64,000 bases of DNA from Crocinitomicaceae bacterium (GTDB lineage: Bacteria; Bacteroidota; Bacteroidia; Flavobacteriales_D; Crocinitomicaceae): positions 62,001 through 126,000 of the forward strand of contig JAMLHA010000007.1 of the NCBI GenBank assembly GCA_023957475.1, written 5' to 3'. Under the pieces are notes generated by a model. It ran no database searches, was not told the origin of the DNA, and saw only the letters and a list, made by a program, of their open reading frames with translations. Positions 1 through 9,495 of this stretch are shown here, in pieces (within the stretch, counting starts at the first letter, position 1; every line of letters starts with the position of its first letter). A program made the position numbers and the translations under genes.

Positions 1-1146
1 TGGAATAATAATATTCAGAATGGAGTGTCATTTATACCAAATCAATCGTCAACATATACAGTAACAGCGACTGATGGAAATGGATGTATATCAAATGATA
101 ATGTGGATGTTGTTGTAAATTCATTGCCAATCATTGAAGCTGGTACAAATATTTCTGGTTGCGAAGGTGATGCGTTTGTCTTCACTGCGTCTGGAGCAGG
201 ACAAGGTGGAACTTATGTTTGGAGTAACGGGATTACAAATGGAGTGCCTTATGTGCCACAAGCTGGAAATCAGATATTCTATGTAACAGGAACAGATGCA
301 AATGGCTGTATTGGGCAAGACTCATTAGCTGCAAAAATTCAATCTTTCCCACAAATTAGCTTTGTAGGAGTACAAGACCAAAATTGTGCGCCTGTATCAG
401 CAACGTTTACAAATACAACTGTATATCCTGACAACTATTCTTGTGTGTGGTATTTTGATGATGGAACAACATCTACAGGATGTGGAACGATAACTCATTT
501 GTTTTCTTCACCAGGAGTTTATGGTGCTACTTTACAAGTAACAACAGATTTAGCAGGATGTCAAAGTACATTGTATCAACCCAACTTAATTATAGCTGAT
601 GCAAGACCAATTGCTCACTTTACACCATCTCCACAAATTGGAACTCAAATTAACAACCAAATTTCGTTTATAAATGGTTCTTATGGTGCTGTTTCATACT
701 ATTGGGAATTTGGAGATGGAATTGGTACATCAACAGAAGTGAATCCTACTTATACATATAGTGATGAACCAAATTGGTACAACGTAATGTTGGTTGCAAC
801 TTCTCAAGGTGGTTGTGTTGATACAGCTTATGCGTATGTAACTATCCAAGAAGAATTGATTTTCTACGTACCAAATACTTTTACACCAGATAAAGACCAA
901 TACAATGAGGTGTTTAAACCAATCTTTACTTATGGTTATGATCCGTATAATTATTCATTGTACATTTTTAATAGATGGGGTGAAATGGTGTTTGAATCAC
1001 ATGACACAGAAGTAGGTTGGGACGGTACTTATGGAGTAAATGGTAAAATTTGTCAAGATGGTACTTACACTTGGAAAATTGATGTGAAAACAACTGCGAA
1101 TGATGAACGTAAAACTTTTGTTGGACACGTGAATATTATTCGATAA
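1..1146 (+). CDS. T9SS type B sorting-domain surface protein, 5' end cut by the window
   Basis: The frame is open from base 1 (it begins W-N-N-N), so the GTG at 25 is not the start and the N-terminus lies outside the window. What remains is the C-terminal 381 residues of a secreted repeat protein. There are Ig/PKD-like modules; one near the middle carries the PKD-like stretch VWYFDDGTTS and another YYWEFGDGIGTS. The last ~90 residues (from VPNTFTPDKDQYNEVF, through LYIFNRWGEMVFES and GWDGTYGVNG, to HVNIIR) form the gliding-motility-associated CHU_C domain, the type B signal for secretion by T9SS. Known for the family: such proteins cross the outer membrane and stay on the surface or are released. 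The specific job (adhesin, matrix or motility protein) cannot be told from this part. Confidence 0.9.
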   Translation, partial: WNNNIQNGVSFIPNQSSTYTVTATDGNGCISNDNVDVVVNSLPIIEAGTNISGCEGDAFVFTASGAGQGGTYVWSNGITNGVPYVPQAGNQIFYVTGTDANGCIGQDSLAAKIQSFPQISFVGVQDQNCAPVSATFTNTTVYPDNYSCVWYFDDGTTSTGCGTITHLFSSPGVYGATLQVTTDLAGCQSTLYQPNLIIADARPIAHFTPSPQIGTQINNQISFINGSYGAVSYYWEFGDGIGTSTEVNPTYTYSDEPNWYNVMLVATSQGGCVDTAYAYVTIQEELIFYVPNTFTPDKDQYNEVFKPIFTYGYDPYNYSLYIFNRWGEMVFESHDTEVGWDGTYGVNGKICQDGTYTWKIDVKTTANDERKTFVGHVNIIR

Positions 1147-1167
1147 ATAATTTGTGAAATTTTAATG

Positions 1168-1196
1168 AAAAAGGAGAGATTTTGTCTCTCCTTTTT
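1168..1196 (+). terminator. Rho-independent terminator after the T9SS protein
   Basis: Twelve-base stem (AAAAAGGAGAGA pairing with TCTCTCCTTTTT) with a short T-rich loop, 22 bases after the stop codon. The T run is the 3' arm of the stem. Confidence 0.85.
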
Positions 1197-1336
1197 ACAT
1201 TTTTGCTATTTAGAATTATTCTTATTAAACCACGTTATGAGCTCTAATCTATTGATAAATAAGCTAGTTTGTCTTTTTTGATGAGTTGAGTTTTTTATAA
1301 AATAAGGGTTGTCTCTTTTGGGTTGGTCAAAATGTC

Positions 1337-1367
1337 TTGCATAGTGTATTTAGAAACATTAAATTTG
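1337..1367 (+). promoter_or_regulatory. Promoter of the nuo operon (Bacteroidota type)
   Basis: TTG at 1337-1339, then 20 bases, then TAAATTTG at 1360-1367. This matches the flavobacterial -33/-7 consensus (TTG, about 17-23 bases, TANNTTTG). Transcription would start near 1372, giving a ~17-base leader before nuoA. It lies in the 242-base gap 1147-1388, which otherwise holds only the terminator of the upstream gene. Confidence 0.7.
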
Positions 1368-1388
1368 CTCGGATAATTTTTAAAAGTT

Positions 1389-1754
1389 ATGTCGAACGTT
1401 CATGATTATATACCTATCGTCATTCAATCGATAGTTGTTTTAGGTTTTGTTTTAGCAACATTGTTTTTGGTGCCAAAATTAGGACCGAAGTTAAATTCAA
1501 AAAAGAAAAATTCCAATTGGGAATGTGGTATTGAGTCTGATGGAAACGCACGCTTCCCAATTTCAGTACGCTATTTCGTCGTTGCAATTTTATTTGTACT
1601 TTTTGATGTTGAAGTCATCTTTTTCTATCCTTACGCAGTCAACTTTCATGCACTTCAATTAGAAGGGTTGTTAGCTGTGTTGGTGTTCGTTGGCTTCTTC
1701 TTAACAGGATTTATATACGTGCTTAAAAAAGGAGCTTTAGAATGGGAAAAGTAA
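1389..1754 (+). CDS. nuoA: NADH-quinone oxidoreductase subunit A
   Basis: Small membrane subunit of respiratory complex I (121 residues, normal length). Three hydrophobic segments are visible (about residues 10-30, 60-82 and 90-112). The conserved loop between the first two contains WECGIES, and the second segment starts [15 protein letters not shown], the family signature with a buried acidic pair. It is the first gene of the nuo operon, starts ~17 bases after the predicted transcription start, and overlaps nuoB by 13 bases, consistent with translational coupling. Position at the junction of the membrane and peripheral arms, near the quinone channel, is known for the family. Confidence 0.97.
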   Translation: MSNVHDYIPIVIQSIVVLGFVLATLFLVPKLGPKLNSKKKNSNWECGIESDGNARFPISVRYFVVAILFVLFDVEVIFFYPYAVNFHALQLEGLLAVLVFVGFFLTGFIYVLKKGALEWEK

Positions 1755-2302
1755 CAGCCGAAGGTCAATTGGAAGCGATTAATTACGAAGGCTTTCAATT
1801 AACCAAATTGGATACAGTAATTGGTGTAGCAAGAGCTAATTCATTATGGCCTTTGCCTTTTGCTACATCTTGTTGTGGTATTGAGTACATGGCATCAATG
1901 GCGCCAAACTACGATATTGCACGTTTTGGTATGGAGAGAATGTCTTTCTCACCTCGTCAAGCTGATTTGTTGATTATTGCAGGAACGATTTCTAAGAAAT
2001 TAGCACCTGTATTGCGTCAAGCTTATGAGCAAATGGCAGAGCCAAAATGGGTAATGGCAGTAGGAGCATGTGCTTCTTCAGGAGGTATTTTTGATACTTA
2101 TTCAGTATTACAAGGTGTGGATAGAATCATTCCTGTTGATGTTTATGTGCCTGGTTGCGCACCTCGTCCAGAGCAAATCATTGACGGAATTATGAATATT
2201 CAAGCTTTGGCGAAGCACGAATCGTTGAGAAGACGTTATTCAGCTGAATACAAGCATTTATTAGATAATTATAACATTGAACACGATATTGATGGAGAGT
2301 AA
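1742..2302 (+). CDS. nuoB: NADH-quinone oxidoreductase subunit B (N2 cluster)
   Basis: PSST subunit of complex I, 186 residues, which holds the terminal [4Fe-4S] cluster N2 that passes electrons to quinone. The ligand cysteines are visible: the adjacent pair in [10 protein letters not shown], a third in [10 protein letters not shown] and the fourth in [10 protein letters not shown]. Soluble protein of the connecting arm at the cytoplasmic membrane. The ATG lies inside the end of nuoA, and the stop overlaps the start of nuoC. Nothing unusual. Confidence 0.98.
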   Translation: MGKVTAEGQLEAINYEGFQLTKLDTVIGVARANSLWPLPFATSCCGIEYMASMAPNYDIARFGMERMSFSPRQADLLIIAGTISKKLAPVLRQAYEQMAEPKWVMAVGACASSGGIFDTYSVLQGVDRIIPVDVYVPGCAPRPEQIIDGIMNIQALAKHESLRRRYSAEYKHLLDNYNIEHDIDGE

Positions 2303-2807
2303 ATTGACAAATGAGCAAGTGTTAGAAGCTCTTAGAGCTCAATTTGCAAACGCTATTGGTGAGGAAGAACAAACAATTGATAACTATCTAACTGTTTATG
2401 TGGATCCTAAAAGTGTACACGAAATGGTGAAATGGCTTTTTATCCATGATGGATTTAGAGTACGTTTTTTAACCAATATCACAGGTGTGCATTATCCTGA
2501 TAATGAGAAAGGTAAAGAATTAATGGTTGTGTATCACTTACATAGCTTGGAAAACAATTTTAGAATTCGTTTGAAAGCATTTCTTCCAATTGATAAACCA
2601 GAAATTGATTCAATTGAGGATATTTATTCTGCAGCCAATTGGATTGAAAGAGAAACATACGACTTCTTTGGAATTGTATTTAAAAACCACCCGAATTTAA
2701 AACGTATTTTAAACGAAGATTCGATGGATTATTTCCCAATGAGAAAAGAATACCGTGTGGAAGATGGAACAAGACAAGATAAAGACGACCGCTTCTTCGG
2801 AAGATAG
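2292..2807 (+). CDS. nuoC: NADH-quinone oxidoreductase subunit C
   Basis: 30-kDa subunit of complex I, 171 residues from the ATG at 2292. A TTG five codons upstream (2277) is in frame but the ATG, which overlaps the nuoB stop by 11 bases, is preferred. The C-terminal half has the family signature [20 protein letters not shown] followed by the acidic/aromatic stretch ending in the usual FPMRKEY segment. It is a separate gene, not fused to nuoD as in E. coli. Structural subunit of the quinone-reducing module; it binds no cofactor. Confidence 0.95.
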   Translation: MESKLTNEQVLEALRAQFANAIGEEEQTIDNYLTVYVDPKSVHEMVKWLFIHDGFRVRFLTNITGVHYPDNEKGKELMVVYHLHSLENNFRIRLKAFLPIDKPEIDSIEDIYSAANWIERETYDFFGIVFKNHPNLKRILNEDSMDYFPMRKEYRVEDGTRQDKDDRFFGR

Positions 2808-2818
2808 AATGTGATGAT

Positions 2819-4066
2819 ATGAGTGATATCTTAGAAAAATATAGAATGAATAATAAAGAGAGTGTTTTGAGTAAAGCACTTTCTGATGAAACAATGGATG
2901 GCCAAATTGCAACATTGAATTTGGGACCAACACACCCTGCAACTCATGGTATTTTCCAAAATGTCTTGAAGGTTGATGGTGAAAAAGTGTTGTCTTCTGA
3001 ACAAACTGTTGGTTACATCCATCGTGCATTTGAAAAAATGGCTGAAAGAAAGTCTTATCAACAGATAACACCTCTAACAGACCGTTTGAATTACTGTTCT
3101 TCTCCAATTAATAATATTGGTTGGCAAATGACAGTAGAAAAATTGTGTGGCATTGAAATTCCTAAACGTGTTCAATACTTGCGTGTGATCATTATGGAAT
3201 TGGCTCGTATTTCTGACCACTTGGTGTGTAATTCCGTTATTGGAGTTGACTCAGGTGCGTTAACAGGATTTACATGGATGTTTATCGAACGTGAGCGTAT
3301 CTATGATATGTACGAACAAATTTGTGGTACTCGTTTAACAACTAACATTGGACGTATTGGTGGTTTTGAAAGAGACATCAACGAAAAATTCCATACCTTA
3401 TTAAAGGATTTTATTGACGGTTTTGAAAAACGTTTCAACGAGTTCAATGCATTATTGGATAGGAATAGAATCTTTATGGATCGTACAATTGGAGTTGGAA
3501 AAATTTCTGCAGAAAGAGCGTTGAATTATGGTTTTGTTGGACCAAATTTACGTGCGGTGGGTGTTGACTATGATGTGCGTGTGCATTCACCATATTCTTC
3601 TTATCAAGATTTTGAATTTGATATTCCAGTTGGAACAGAAGGTGATACGTATGACCGTTTCCAAGTTCGTCAAGAAGAAATTCGTCAAAGTTTAAGAATT
3701 ATTAAACAAGCATATCAAAATTTACCTACAGAAGGTGGTTATCATGCCGATGCTCCGATGTTTTACTTACCACGAAAAGAAAATGTCTATAATACCATTG
3801 AAGGGATGATTTATCACTTCAAACAAGTATATGGCGAAATGCCTTATCCAGTAGGAGAAGTGTATCACAGTGTGGAAGGTGGAAATGGTGAGTTGGGATA
3901 CTATTTAATTAGTGATGGTGGACGAAGCCCATATAGATTGCAATTTAGAAGACCTTGTTTTATTTATTATCAGGCATATCCAGAAATGATTTCTGGACAA
4001 ATGTTGTCTGATGCTGTTGTAACATTGAGTAGTTTAAATGTTATTGCAGGTGAATTGGATGCATAA
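2819..4066 (+). CDS. nuoD: NADH-quinone oxidoreductase subunit D (49 kDa)
   Basis: Quinone-site subunit of complex I, 415 residues. Family motifs: LGPTHPATHGIF near the N-terminus (conserved HPxTHG loop of the quinone chamber), IHRAFEKMAE, and the C-terminal run with SDGGRSPYRLQFRRPCF. It descends from the large subunit of [NiFe] hydrogenases. The ~35 residues before the first motif are variable. The ATG is 11 bases after nuoC and the stop is 3 bases before nuoE, so the unit is tightly packed. Confidence 0.98.
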   Translation: MSDILEKYRMNNKESVLSKALSDETMDGQIATLNLGPTHPATHGIFQNVLKVDGEKVLSSEQTVGYIHRAFEKMAERKSYQQITPLTDRLNYCSSPINNIGWQMTVEKLCGIEIPKRVQYLRVIIMELARISDHLVCNSVIGVDSGALTGFTWMFIERERIYDMYEQICGTRLTTNIGRIGGFERDINEKFHTLLKDFIDGFEKRFNEFNALLDRNRIFMDRTIGVGKISAERALNYGFVGPNLRAVGVDYDVRVHSPYSSYQDFEFDIPVGTEGDTYDRFQVRQEEIRQSLRIIKQAYQNLPTEGGYHADAPMFYLPRKENVYNTIEGMIYHFKQVYGEMPYPVGEVYHSVEGGNGELGYYLISDGGRSPYRLQFRRPCFIYYQAYPEMISGQMLSDAVVTLSSLNVIAGELDA

Positions 4067-4069
4067 GTT

Positions 4070-4603
4070 ATGAGAGTAGAAAGAAAAATCGTACATAAAG
4101 AACGACCAGTTCTAAGCGAAGAAGCAAAAGTAGAAATCCAAAAGGTAATTCAAAATTATCCAGAAGGAAAGAAAAAAAGTGCTATTCTTCGTACATTGTT
4201 TATTGTTCAAAGAGAAGCAGGAGGTTGGTTAAGTCCAGACACAATGGATATGGTAGCTGAGATATTGGAAATTGAACCAATTGAAGTATATGAAGTGGCT
4301 ACATTCTATACCATGTTTAATTTGGATCCTGTTGGACAATACGTATTGGAGTTCTGTCATACAGGACCATGTATGTTGGTTGGAAGTGATCAAATAATCA
4401 AATATACCGAAGAAAAATTGGGTATTAAAATGGGTGAAACAACTCCAGATGGAATGTTTACTTTGAAAGAAGCTGAATGTTTGGGAGCTTGTGGATACGG
4501 ACCAATGTTGCAGTGTGGAAAATACTATCATGAACATTTAACACCTGAAAAAGTGGATGAATTAATCGAAGCTTGTAGAAGGGGAGAAGTTAAAACCAAT
4601 TAA
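4070..4603 (+). CDS. nuoE: NADH-quinone oxidoreductase subunit E (24 kDa)
   Basis: Thioredoxin-fold [2Fe-2S] subunit (cluster N1a) of the NADH-oxidising module, 177 residues. The four ligands are Cys96 and Cys101 (FCHTGPC) and Cys137 and Cys141 (ECLGACGYGP). The helical N-terminal part includes YPEGKKKSAILRTLFIVQ and YEVATFYTMF, both typical of the family. It begins 3 bases after nuoD and is followed by nuoF, its direct partner. Confidence 0.97.
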   Translation: MRVERKIVHKERPVLSEEAKVEIQKVIQNYPEGKKKSAILRTLFIVQREAGGWLSPDTMDMVAEILEIEPIEVYEVATFYTMFNLDPVGQYVLEFCHTGPCMLVGSDQIIKYTEEKLGIKMGETTPDGMFTLKEAECLGACGYGPMLQCGKYYHEHLTPEKVDELIEACRRGEVKTN

Positions 4604-4609
4604 TTTGTC

Positions 4610-5950
4610 ATGGGAAGAAAATTATTATTAGAACATATAAACGTTCCAGGAATTGAAACTTTCGATGTTTACCGCAAACATGGTGGTTATTCGGCTGTTG
4701 AAAAAGCATTAAAGACAATGTCTCCTGAAGATGTAGTGGAAGAAGTTAAAAAATCAGGATTGAGAGGTCGTGGTGGAGCTGGTTTCCCTACTGGATTAAA
4801 ATGGTCGTTCATTGCAAAACCAGAAGGCGTTGAAAGACACCTATTGTGTAATGCTGATGAATCAGAGCCAGGAACATTTAAAGATAGATATTTGATGCAA
4901 TACATTCCTCACTTGTTGATTGAAGGAATGATTGTATCTAGCTATGCCTTAGGCGCAAATCTATCTTACATTTATATTCGTGGCGAATACATGTTTGTAT
5001 TAGATATTCTAGAAAAAGCTATTGCCGAAGCGTATGAAAAAGGATTTTTAGGTAAAAACATCTTAGGTTCTGGTTACGACTTGGATTTAAGAGTTACGCC
5101 AGGAGCAGGTGCTTATATTTGTGGTGAGGAAACGGCATTAATTGAATCGTTGGAAGGTAAGAGAGGTAATCCAAGAATTAAACCTCCATTCCCAGCTGTG
5201 AAAGGCTTGTGGGGAAGACCAACAGTGGTAAATAATGTAGAATCTATTGCAACTGTAGTTCCTATTATTAACATGGGAGCAGATGAATATGGAAAAATAG
5301 GTACAGAACAAAGCCATGGAACAAAATTAATTTCAGCTTGTGGTAACTTAGAACGCCCAGGTGTTTATGAAATTGAATTGGGAATGACCGTTGAAGAATT
5401 TATATACGGAGACGATTGGTGTAGAGGAATTAAAAACGGAAAAAAATTAAAAGCGTTAATTCCTGGAGGTTCATCCGTTCCAATTTTGCCGCATTACTTG
5501 ATTACCAAAACAGCTAAAGGTGAAGTGCGTAACATGAGTTACGAATCATTGTCTGATGGTGGTTTTGCTACAGGTTCTATGCTAGGCTCAGGTGGGTTTA
5601 TTGCATTTGATGAAGATCAATGTATAGTAAGAAATACGTGGAATTTTGCCCGTTTCTATGCACATGAATCATGTGGACAATGTTCTCCATGTCGTGAAGG
5701 TACTGGATGGATGGACAAAGTTTTACATCGATTGGAACATGGAAAAGGAACTTTGAGAGATATTGATATGCTTGAAAAAGTGAATAAACGAATAGAAGGA
5801 AATACCATTTGTCCTCTTGGAGATGCCGCTGCATGGCCAGTTGCTGCCGCTATTCGTCACTTTAGAGAAGAATTTGAATGGCACGTTTCAAACCCAGAAG
5901 AAGCTCAAAAGCATAATTTTGGGTTATCAAGAGAAGTGACATTTAGCTAA
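4610..5950 (+). CDS. nuoF: NADH-quinone oxidoreductase subunit F (51 kDa, FMN/NADH)
   Basis: Catalytic NADH-dehydrogenase subunit, 446 residues. It binds FMN and NADH through GLRGRGGAGFPTGLKWSF (about residues 50-67), has the family run CNADESEPGTFKDR, the glycine-rich GAGAYICGEETALIESLEG, and the N3 [4Fe-4S] ligands in SCGQCSPCREGTGWM plus a later Cys in NTICPLGDAA. Passes electrons from FMN to N3 and on to NuoG. Six bases after nuoE, and 35 bases before nuoG. Confidence 0.98.
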   Translation: MGRKLLLEHINVPGIETFDVYRKHGGYSAVEKALKTMSPEDVVEEVKKSGLRGRGGAGFPTGLKWSFIAKPEGVERHLLCNADESEPGTFKDRYLMQYIPHLLIEGMIVSSYALGANLSYIYIRGEYMFVLDILEKAIAEAYEKGFLGKNILGSGYDLDLRVTPGAGAYICGEETALIESLEGKRGNPRIKPPFPAVKGLWGRPTVVNNVESIATVVPIINMGADEYGKIGTEQSHGTKLISACGNLERPGVYEIELGMTVEEFIYGDDWCRGIKNGKKLKALIPGGSSVPILPHYLITKTAKGEVRNMSYESLSDGGFATGSMLGSGGFIAFDEDQCIVRNTWNFARFYAHESCGQCSPCREGTGWMDKVLHRLEHGKGTLRDIDMLEKVNKRIEGNTICPLGDAAAWPVAAAIRHFREEFEWHVSNPEEAQKHNFGLSREVTFS

Positions 5951-5985
5951 GAATAATTGAATTTTTGAAATAAAAAATAAAAGAT

Positions 5986-6960
5986 ATGGTCAAAGTAACC
6001 ATTGATGGAGTAGAAATAGAAGTAGAAGAGGGAACAACAATTCTCAACGCTGCTCGTCAAGCTGGAGGTGATATCGTGCCTCCTGCAATGTGCTACTATA
6101 CCGGATTAGAAGGTAGTGGTGGTAAATGTCGCTCATGTTTGGTAGAGGTTGCTGCTGGTTCTGAAAGAGATCCACGCCCAATGCCAAAATTGATGGCTTC
6201 TTGTCGCACAGAAGTTCAACACGGTATGGTTGTTAAAAACAAAACAAGTGAACGTGTTATAGATGCTCGTGAAGGTGTTACAGAATTTTTATTAATCAAC
6301 CACCCGTTGGATTGCCCTATTTGTGACCAAGCTGGTGAATGTGATCTGCAAGATTTATCGTTTAAACACGGTGTTGAATGGTCGCGTTTTGAAGAAGAAA
6401 AGAGAACATTTGCTCCACGTGATATTGGCGACAAGATTAAGTTGCACATGAATCGTTGTATCATGTGTTACCGTTGTGTATTTGTTGCGCAACAGTTAAC
6501 CAACAAACGTGTTCACGGTGTGTTGAATAGAGGAGATCGTTCTGAAATTAGTACGTACATCGAACAAGCTCTTGATAGTGATTTTATTGGCAATGTGATT
6601 GATGTTTGCCCAGTTGGAGCGTTGACAGACAAAACATTTAGATTCAAAAGCCGTGTTTGGTTCTTGAAACCTATGAATGCACATAGAGATTGTCCTACAT
6701 GTCAAGGTATTGCTACTGTTTGGATGTTTGGAAATGAAATTTACCGTGTTACAGGTAGAAAAGATAAGTATAGCGAAATTGAAAGACACAATGGTAAAAC
6801 AGCATGGATTTGCGATACCTGTCGTTTTGAAACCAAAGATGTAGCTAAATGGGTGATTGAAGGACCAAGAATAATCAATCGTTATTCTGTGATTTCAACC
6901 AATCATTACACAAATGAGAATCCGTTGGATGCTAAAAAAGACCCTAAAAAATTACAATAA
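5986..6960 (+). CDS. nuoG: NADH-quinone oxidoreductase subunit G, short form
   Basis: Iron-sulfur subunit of the NADH module, only 324 residues against roughly 700-900 in most bacteria. The N-terminal [2Fe-2S] ferredoxin domain (cysteines in CYYTGLEGSGGKCRSC) is followed by the N5 ligands HPLDCPICDQAGEC, the N4 ligands CIMCYRC with a later CPVGAL, and a possible further cluster with CPTC (about residue 232) and ICDTC (about 267). The protein then stops: the whole molybdopterin-oxidoreductase-like C-terminal domain is absent. The reading frame is intact and nuoH overlaps its stop, so this is not a frameshift. Short NuoG proteins occur, as far as I recall, in other flavobacteria. Confidence 0.93.
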   Translation: MVKVTIDGVEIEVEEGTTILNAARQAGGDIVPPAMCYYTGLEGSGGKCRSCLVEVAAGSERDPRPMPKLMASCRTEVQHGMVVKNKTSERVIDAREGVTEFLLINHPLDCPICDQAGECDLQDLSFKHGVEWSRFEEEKRTFAPRDIGDKIKLHMNRCIMCYRCVFVAQQLTNKRVHGVLNRGDRSEISTYIEQALDSDFIGNVIDVCPVGALTDKTFRFKSRVWFLKPMNAHRDCPTCQGIATVWMFGNEIYRVTGRKDKYSEIERHNGKTAWICDTCRFETKDVAKWVIEGPRIINRYSVISTNHYTNENPLDAKKDPKKLQ

Positions 6961-8078
6961 TGGATACAGGAATTATAATTGAAAAAAGTATTTTAATTGT
7001 TATTTTGTTTGCAGTGTCACTCGGTGCAGCTGCGTATTTAACATTATTAGAAAGAAAGGTTGCTGCTTGGATGCAAAATCGTATCGGACCAGATAGAGCA
7101 GGGAAGTGGGGATTGTTGCAACCATTAGCAGATGGTGGTAAATTGTTCTTTAAAGAAGACTTTATTCCAACAAATGCTGACCGATTCTTATTCATTATCG
7201 GGCCTGGTTTGTCAATGGGATTTGCATTGATGAGTTCTGTGGTTATTCCTTGGGGGCCAGATATTTATATGTTTGGAAAACAAATAGCATTACAAGTTAC
7301 CGATATCAACGTTGGAATTTTGTTTGTGATGGCTATTTCTTCTGTTGCGGTTTATGGAATCATGATTGGTGCGTGGGCTTCTAACAATAAATATTCATTG
7401 TTTTCTGCTATTCGTGCTTCTTCTCAGATGATTTCTTATGAATTGGCTTTGGGAGTTTCTATCATTACAGTTGTCATGCTGTCTGGAAGTTTAAGTATAA
7501 AAGACATTGTTGAATCGCAACATGGAATGAATTGGAACATTTGGTACCAACCATTAGGATTCATTATTTATTTTGTTTGTTTAATAGCAGAATTAAATAG
7601 AGCACCATTTGATATGGCTGAGTGTGAATCTGAGTTGATTACAGGTCACCACACAGAATATGGCGCTATGAAAATGGGATTTTATTTGTTTGCTGAATAT
7701 ACACACTTATTCATTGGCTCAGCAATTGTTTCTATTCTGTATTTTGGTGGATACAACTTCCCTGGAATGGATTATTTCTCAGGAAATACATTGGCAATTT
7801 TAGGAGTTGTAGCTTTCTTTGTGAAAATAGCTTTCTTCATCTTTGTAATTATGTGGATTCGCTGGACATTACCACGTTTCAGATACGATCAATTGATGGA
7901 TTTAGGATGGAAAAGATTAATCCCATTGTCACTTGTTAACTTGATGATTACAGCAATTGTTATTGCAGCAACATCTGGTTGGTTTAGTGGTAATACAACG
8001 AATGAGAATTCAACATCAACTGCACAAATTGAAAGTGTGGAAGGAAGTAGTTCTCAAACAACTAATTTGAATAAATAA
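6960..8078 (+). CDS. nuoH: NADH-quinone oxidoreductase subunit H
   Basis: Membrane subunit that forms the quinone entry chamber with NuoB and NuoD; 372 residues with about eight transmembrane helices. Family motifs: TLLERKVAAWMQNRIGPDRAG, split here as ERKVAAWMQNR and GPDRAG, LADGGKLFFKED, and the acidic loop AELNRAPFDMAECESELITG. The ATG shares one base with the nuoG stop. The last ~30 residues (rich in Asn, Ser and Thr, after the final helix) are a polar tail not expected in the family core and look disordered. Confidence 0.97.
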   Translation: MDTGIIIEKSILIVILFAVSLGAAAYLTLLERKVAAWMQNRIGPDRAGKWGLLQPLADGGKLFFKEDFIPTNADRFLFIIGPGLSMGFALMSSVVIPWGPDIYMFGKQIALQVTDINVGILFVMAISSVAVYGIMIGAWASNNKYSLFSAIRASSQMISYELALGVSIITVVMLSGSLSIKDIVESQHGMNWNIWYQPLGFIIYFVCLIAELNRAPFDMAECESELITGHHTEYGAMKMGFYLFAEYTHLFIGSAIVSILYFGGYNFPGMDYFSGNTLAILGVVAFFVKIAFFIFVIMWIRWTLPRFRYDQLMDLGWKRLIPLSLVNLMITAIVIAATSGWFSGNTTNENSTSTAQIESVEGSSSQTTNLNK

Positions 8079-8103
8079 AACGATAAGTACTAGAGATATT
8101 ATT

Positions 8104-8646
8104 ATGGAAAGTTTATCGAATAGAAAAAAAGTAGTTTCCAATAAAAAAATGACTTTTATTGAAAGTCTTTATATTCCTGTAATTGCAGCAGGTATGGGGC
8201 TAACTTTTAAACACATGTTTCAAAAAGCGGCTACGTACAGATCGCCAGAACAGAAACGAGAATTTTCACCTTATTACAGGGGTATGCACGTGTTAAAACG
8301 TGATGAAGAAGGTAGAGAAAACTGTACTGCTTGTGGATTGTGTGCTGTGGCTTGTCCAGCTGAAGCTATTACAATGGTTGCTTCGGAAAGAAAACCAGGA
8401 GAAGAACATTTGTATAGAGAAGAAAAATATGCTTCTATCTATGAAATCAACATGTTGAGATGTATTTTCTGTGGTTTGTGTGAAGAAGCTTGTCCAAAAG
8501 AAGCTATTTTCTTGACAGACAGATTGGTTCCTTCTAACTTTGAACGTCAATCATTTGTTTATGGAAAAGATAAGTTAGTTGAGGATATGAACAATCGTAT
8601 TGATATAACGAAAAGACAACATACAGGTAAAAGAGGAAAAAGATGA
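8104..8646 (+). CDS. nuoI: NADH-quinone oxidoreductase subunit I (N6a/N6b)
   Basis: TYKY-type subunit, 180 residues, carrying two [4Fe-4S] clusters that lead electrons to N2. The two ferredoxin motifs are CTACGLCAVACPAEAI and CIFCGLCEEACPKEAI. An amphipathic N-terminal helix (SLYIPVIAAGMGLTFKHMF) lies along the membrane. The stop overlaps the nuoJ start by 4 bases (ATGA). Confidence 0.97.
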   Translation: MESLSNRKKVVSNKKMTFIESLYIPVIAAGMGLTFKHMFQKAATYRSPEQKREFSPYYRGMHVLKRDEEGRENCTACGLCAVACPAEAITMVASERKPGEEHLYREEKYASIYEINMLRCIFCGLCEEACPKEAIFLTDRLVPSNFERQSFVYGKDKLVEDMNNRIDITKRQHTGKRGKR

Positions 8647-9158
8647 ATTTAATTGAAATTATTGCATTGGTTTTAGGGGCATTAACAATAGCATCAGGTT
8701 TGATGGTAGTGTTGAGCACGCACCCTGTTCGAAGTGTGTTGTATTTAATATTGACATTCTTCTTAATTTCAGCAAACTATATTTTATTAAATGCACAATT
8801 TTTGGCAATAGTTAATATAGTGGTGTATGCAGGAGCTGTAATGGTGCTGTTTTTGTTCGTATTGATGTTGCTTAATTTAAGTAAGGACAACGAACCAAAA
8901 GCATCCAATTTGATGAAGTTAGCTGCTTCGGTTGCTGCTGGAGTTTTGGTATTGGTGCTTTTAGCTGCTTTCAGAGAAACGACTTTGGTGGAAATGAAGA
9001 CAGCTGTTGGAGCAAATAGCGAGGGATTGGTAGAAAATTTGGGTAACTTGTTGTTTACCAAATACGTTTTACCTTTTGAATTGTCATCTGTGTTGTTTAT
9101 AGCAGCTATGGTGGGAGCAGTTCTATTGTCTAAAAAAGAAAAACATTTAATAGATTAA
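8643..9158 (+). CDS. nuoJ: NADH-quinone oxidoreductase subunit J
   Basis: Membrane subunit of complex I, 171 residues with five hydrophobic helices. The conserved third helix reads NIVVYAGAVMVLFLFVLMLLN and is recognised by VYAGAVMVLFLFV, including the pi-bulge region that links the quinone site to proton pumping in solved structures. The ATG overlaps the nuoI stop (ATGA). Confidence 0.96.
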   Translation: MNLIEIIALVLGALTIASGLMVVLSTHPVRSVLYLILTFFLISANYILLNAQFLAIVNIVVYAGAVMVLFLFVLMLLNLSKDNEPKASNLMKLAASVAAGVLVLVLLAAFRETTLVEMKTAVGANSEGLVENLGNLLFTKYVLPFELSSVLFIAAMVGAVLLSKKEKHLID

Positions 9159-9161
9159 GAA

Positions 9162-9491
9162 ATGATATTAGCGACAATGTTAAATTCGGGAATTTCGTTG
9201 GAGTATTACATGATACTCTCTACCATTCTATTCTCGATTGGAGTTTTAGGAGTTTTGATTCGCAAAAATGCAATCATTGTTCTTATGTGTGTTGAGTTGA
9301 TGTTAAATGCTGTAAACTTATTGTTGGCAGCCTTCTCAACCTATCATGGTAAAGGTGATGGACAGATATTTGTATTCTTTATTATGGTTGTTGCAGCTGC
9401 TGAAGCTGCAGTTGGTCTTTCTATTTTAGTGCTTTTGTATAGAAATAGAAAAACAGTAGATGTTGGAATGTTTAACAAATTAAAAGGATAA
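9162..9491 (+). CDS. nuoK: NADH-quinone oxidoreductase subunit K
   Basis: Small membrane subunit (109 residues, three helices) related to MrpC antiporter subunits. Conserved buried glutamates are seen in [16 protein letters not shown] and [18 protein letters not shown]. Three bases after nuoJ. Part of the proton-translocating chain between the quinone module and NuoN. Confidence 0.97.
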   Translation: MILATMLNSGISLEYYMILSTILFSIGVLGVLIRKNAIIVLMCVELMLNAVNLLLAAFSTYHGKGDGQIFVFFIMVVAAAEAAVGLSILVLLYRNRKTVDVGMFNKLKG

Positions 9492-9495
9492 CTAT

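Noticed and set aside
2709..3107. 132-residue open frame on the minus strand across nuoC and nuoD
   Set aside because: Shadow of two well-supported genes; no motif, no promoter.
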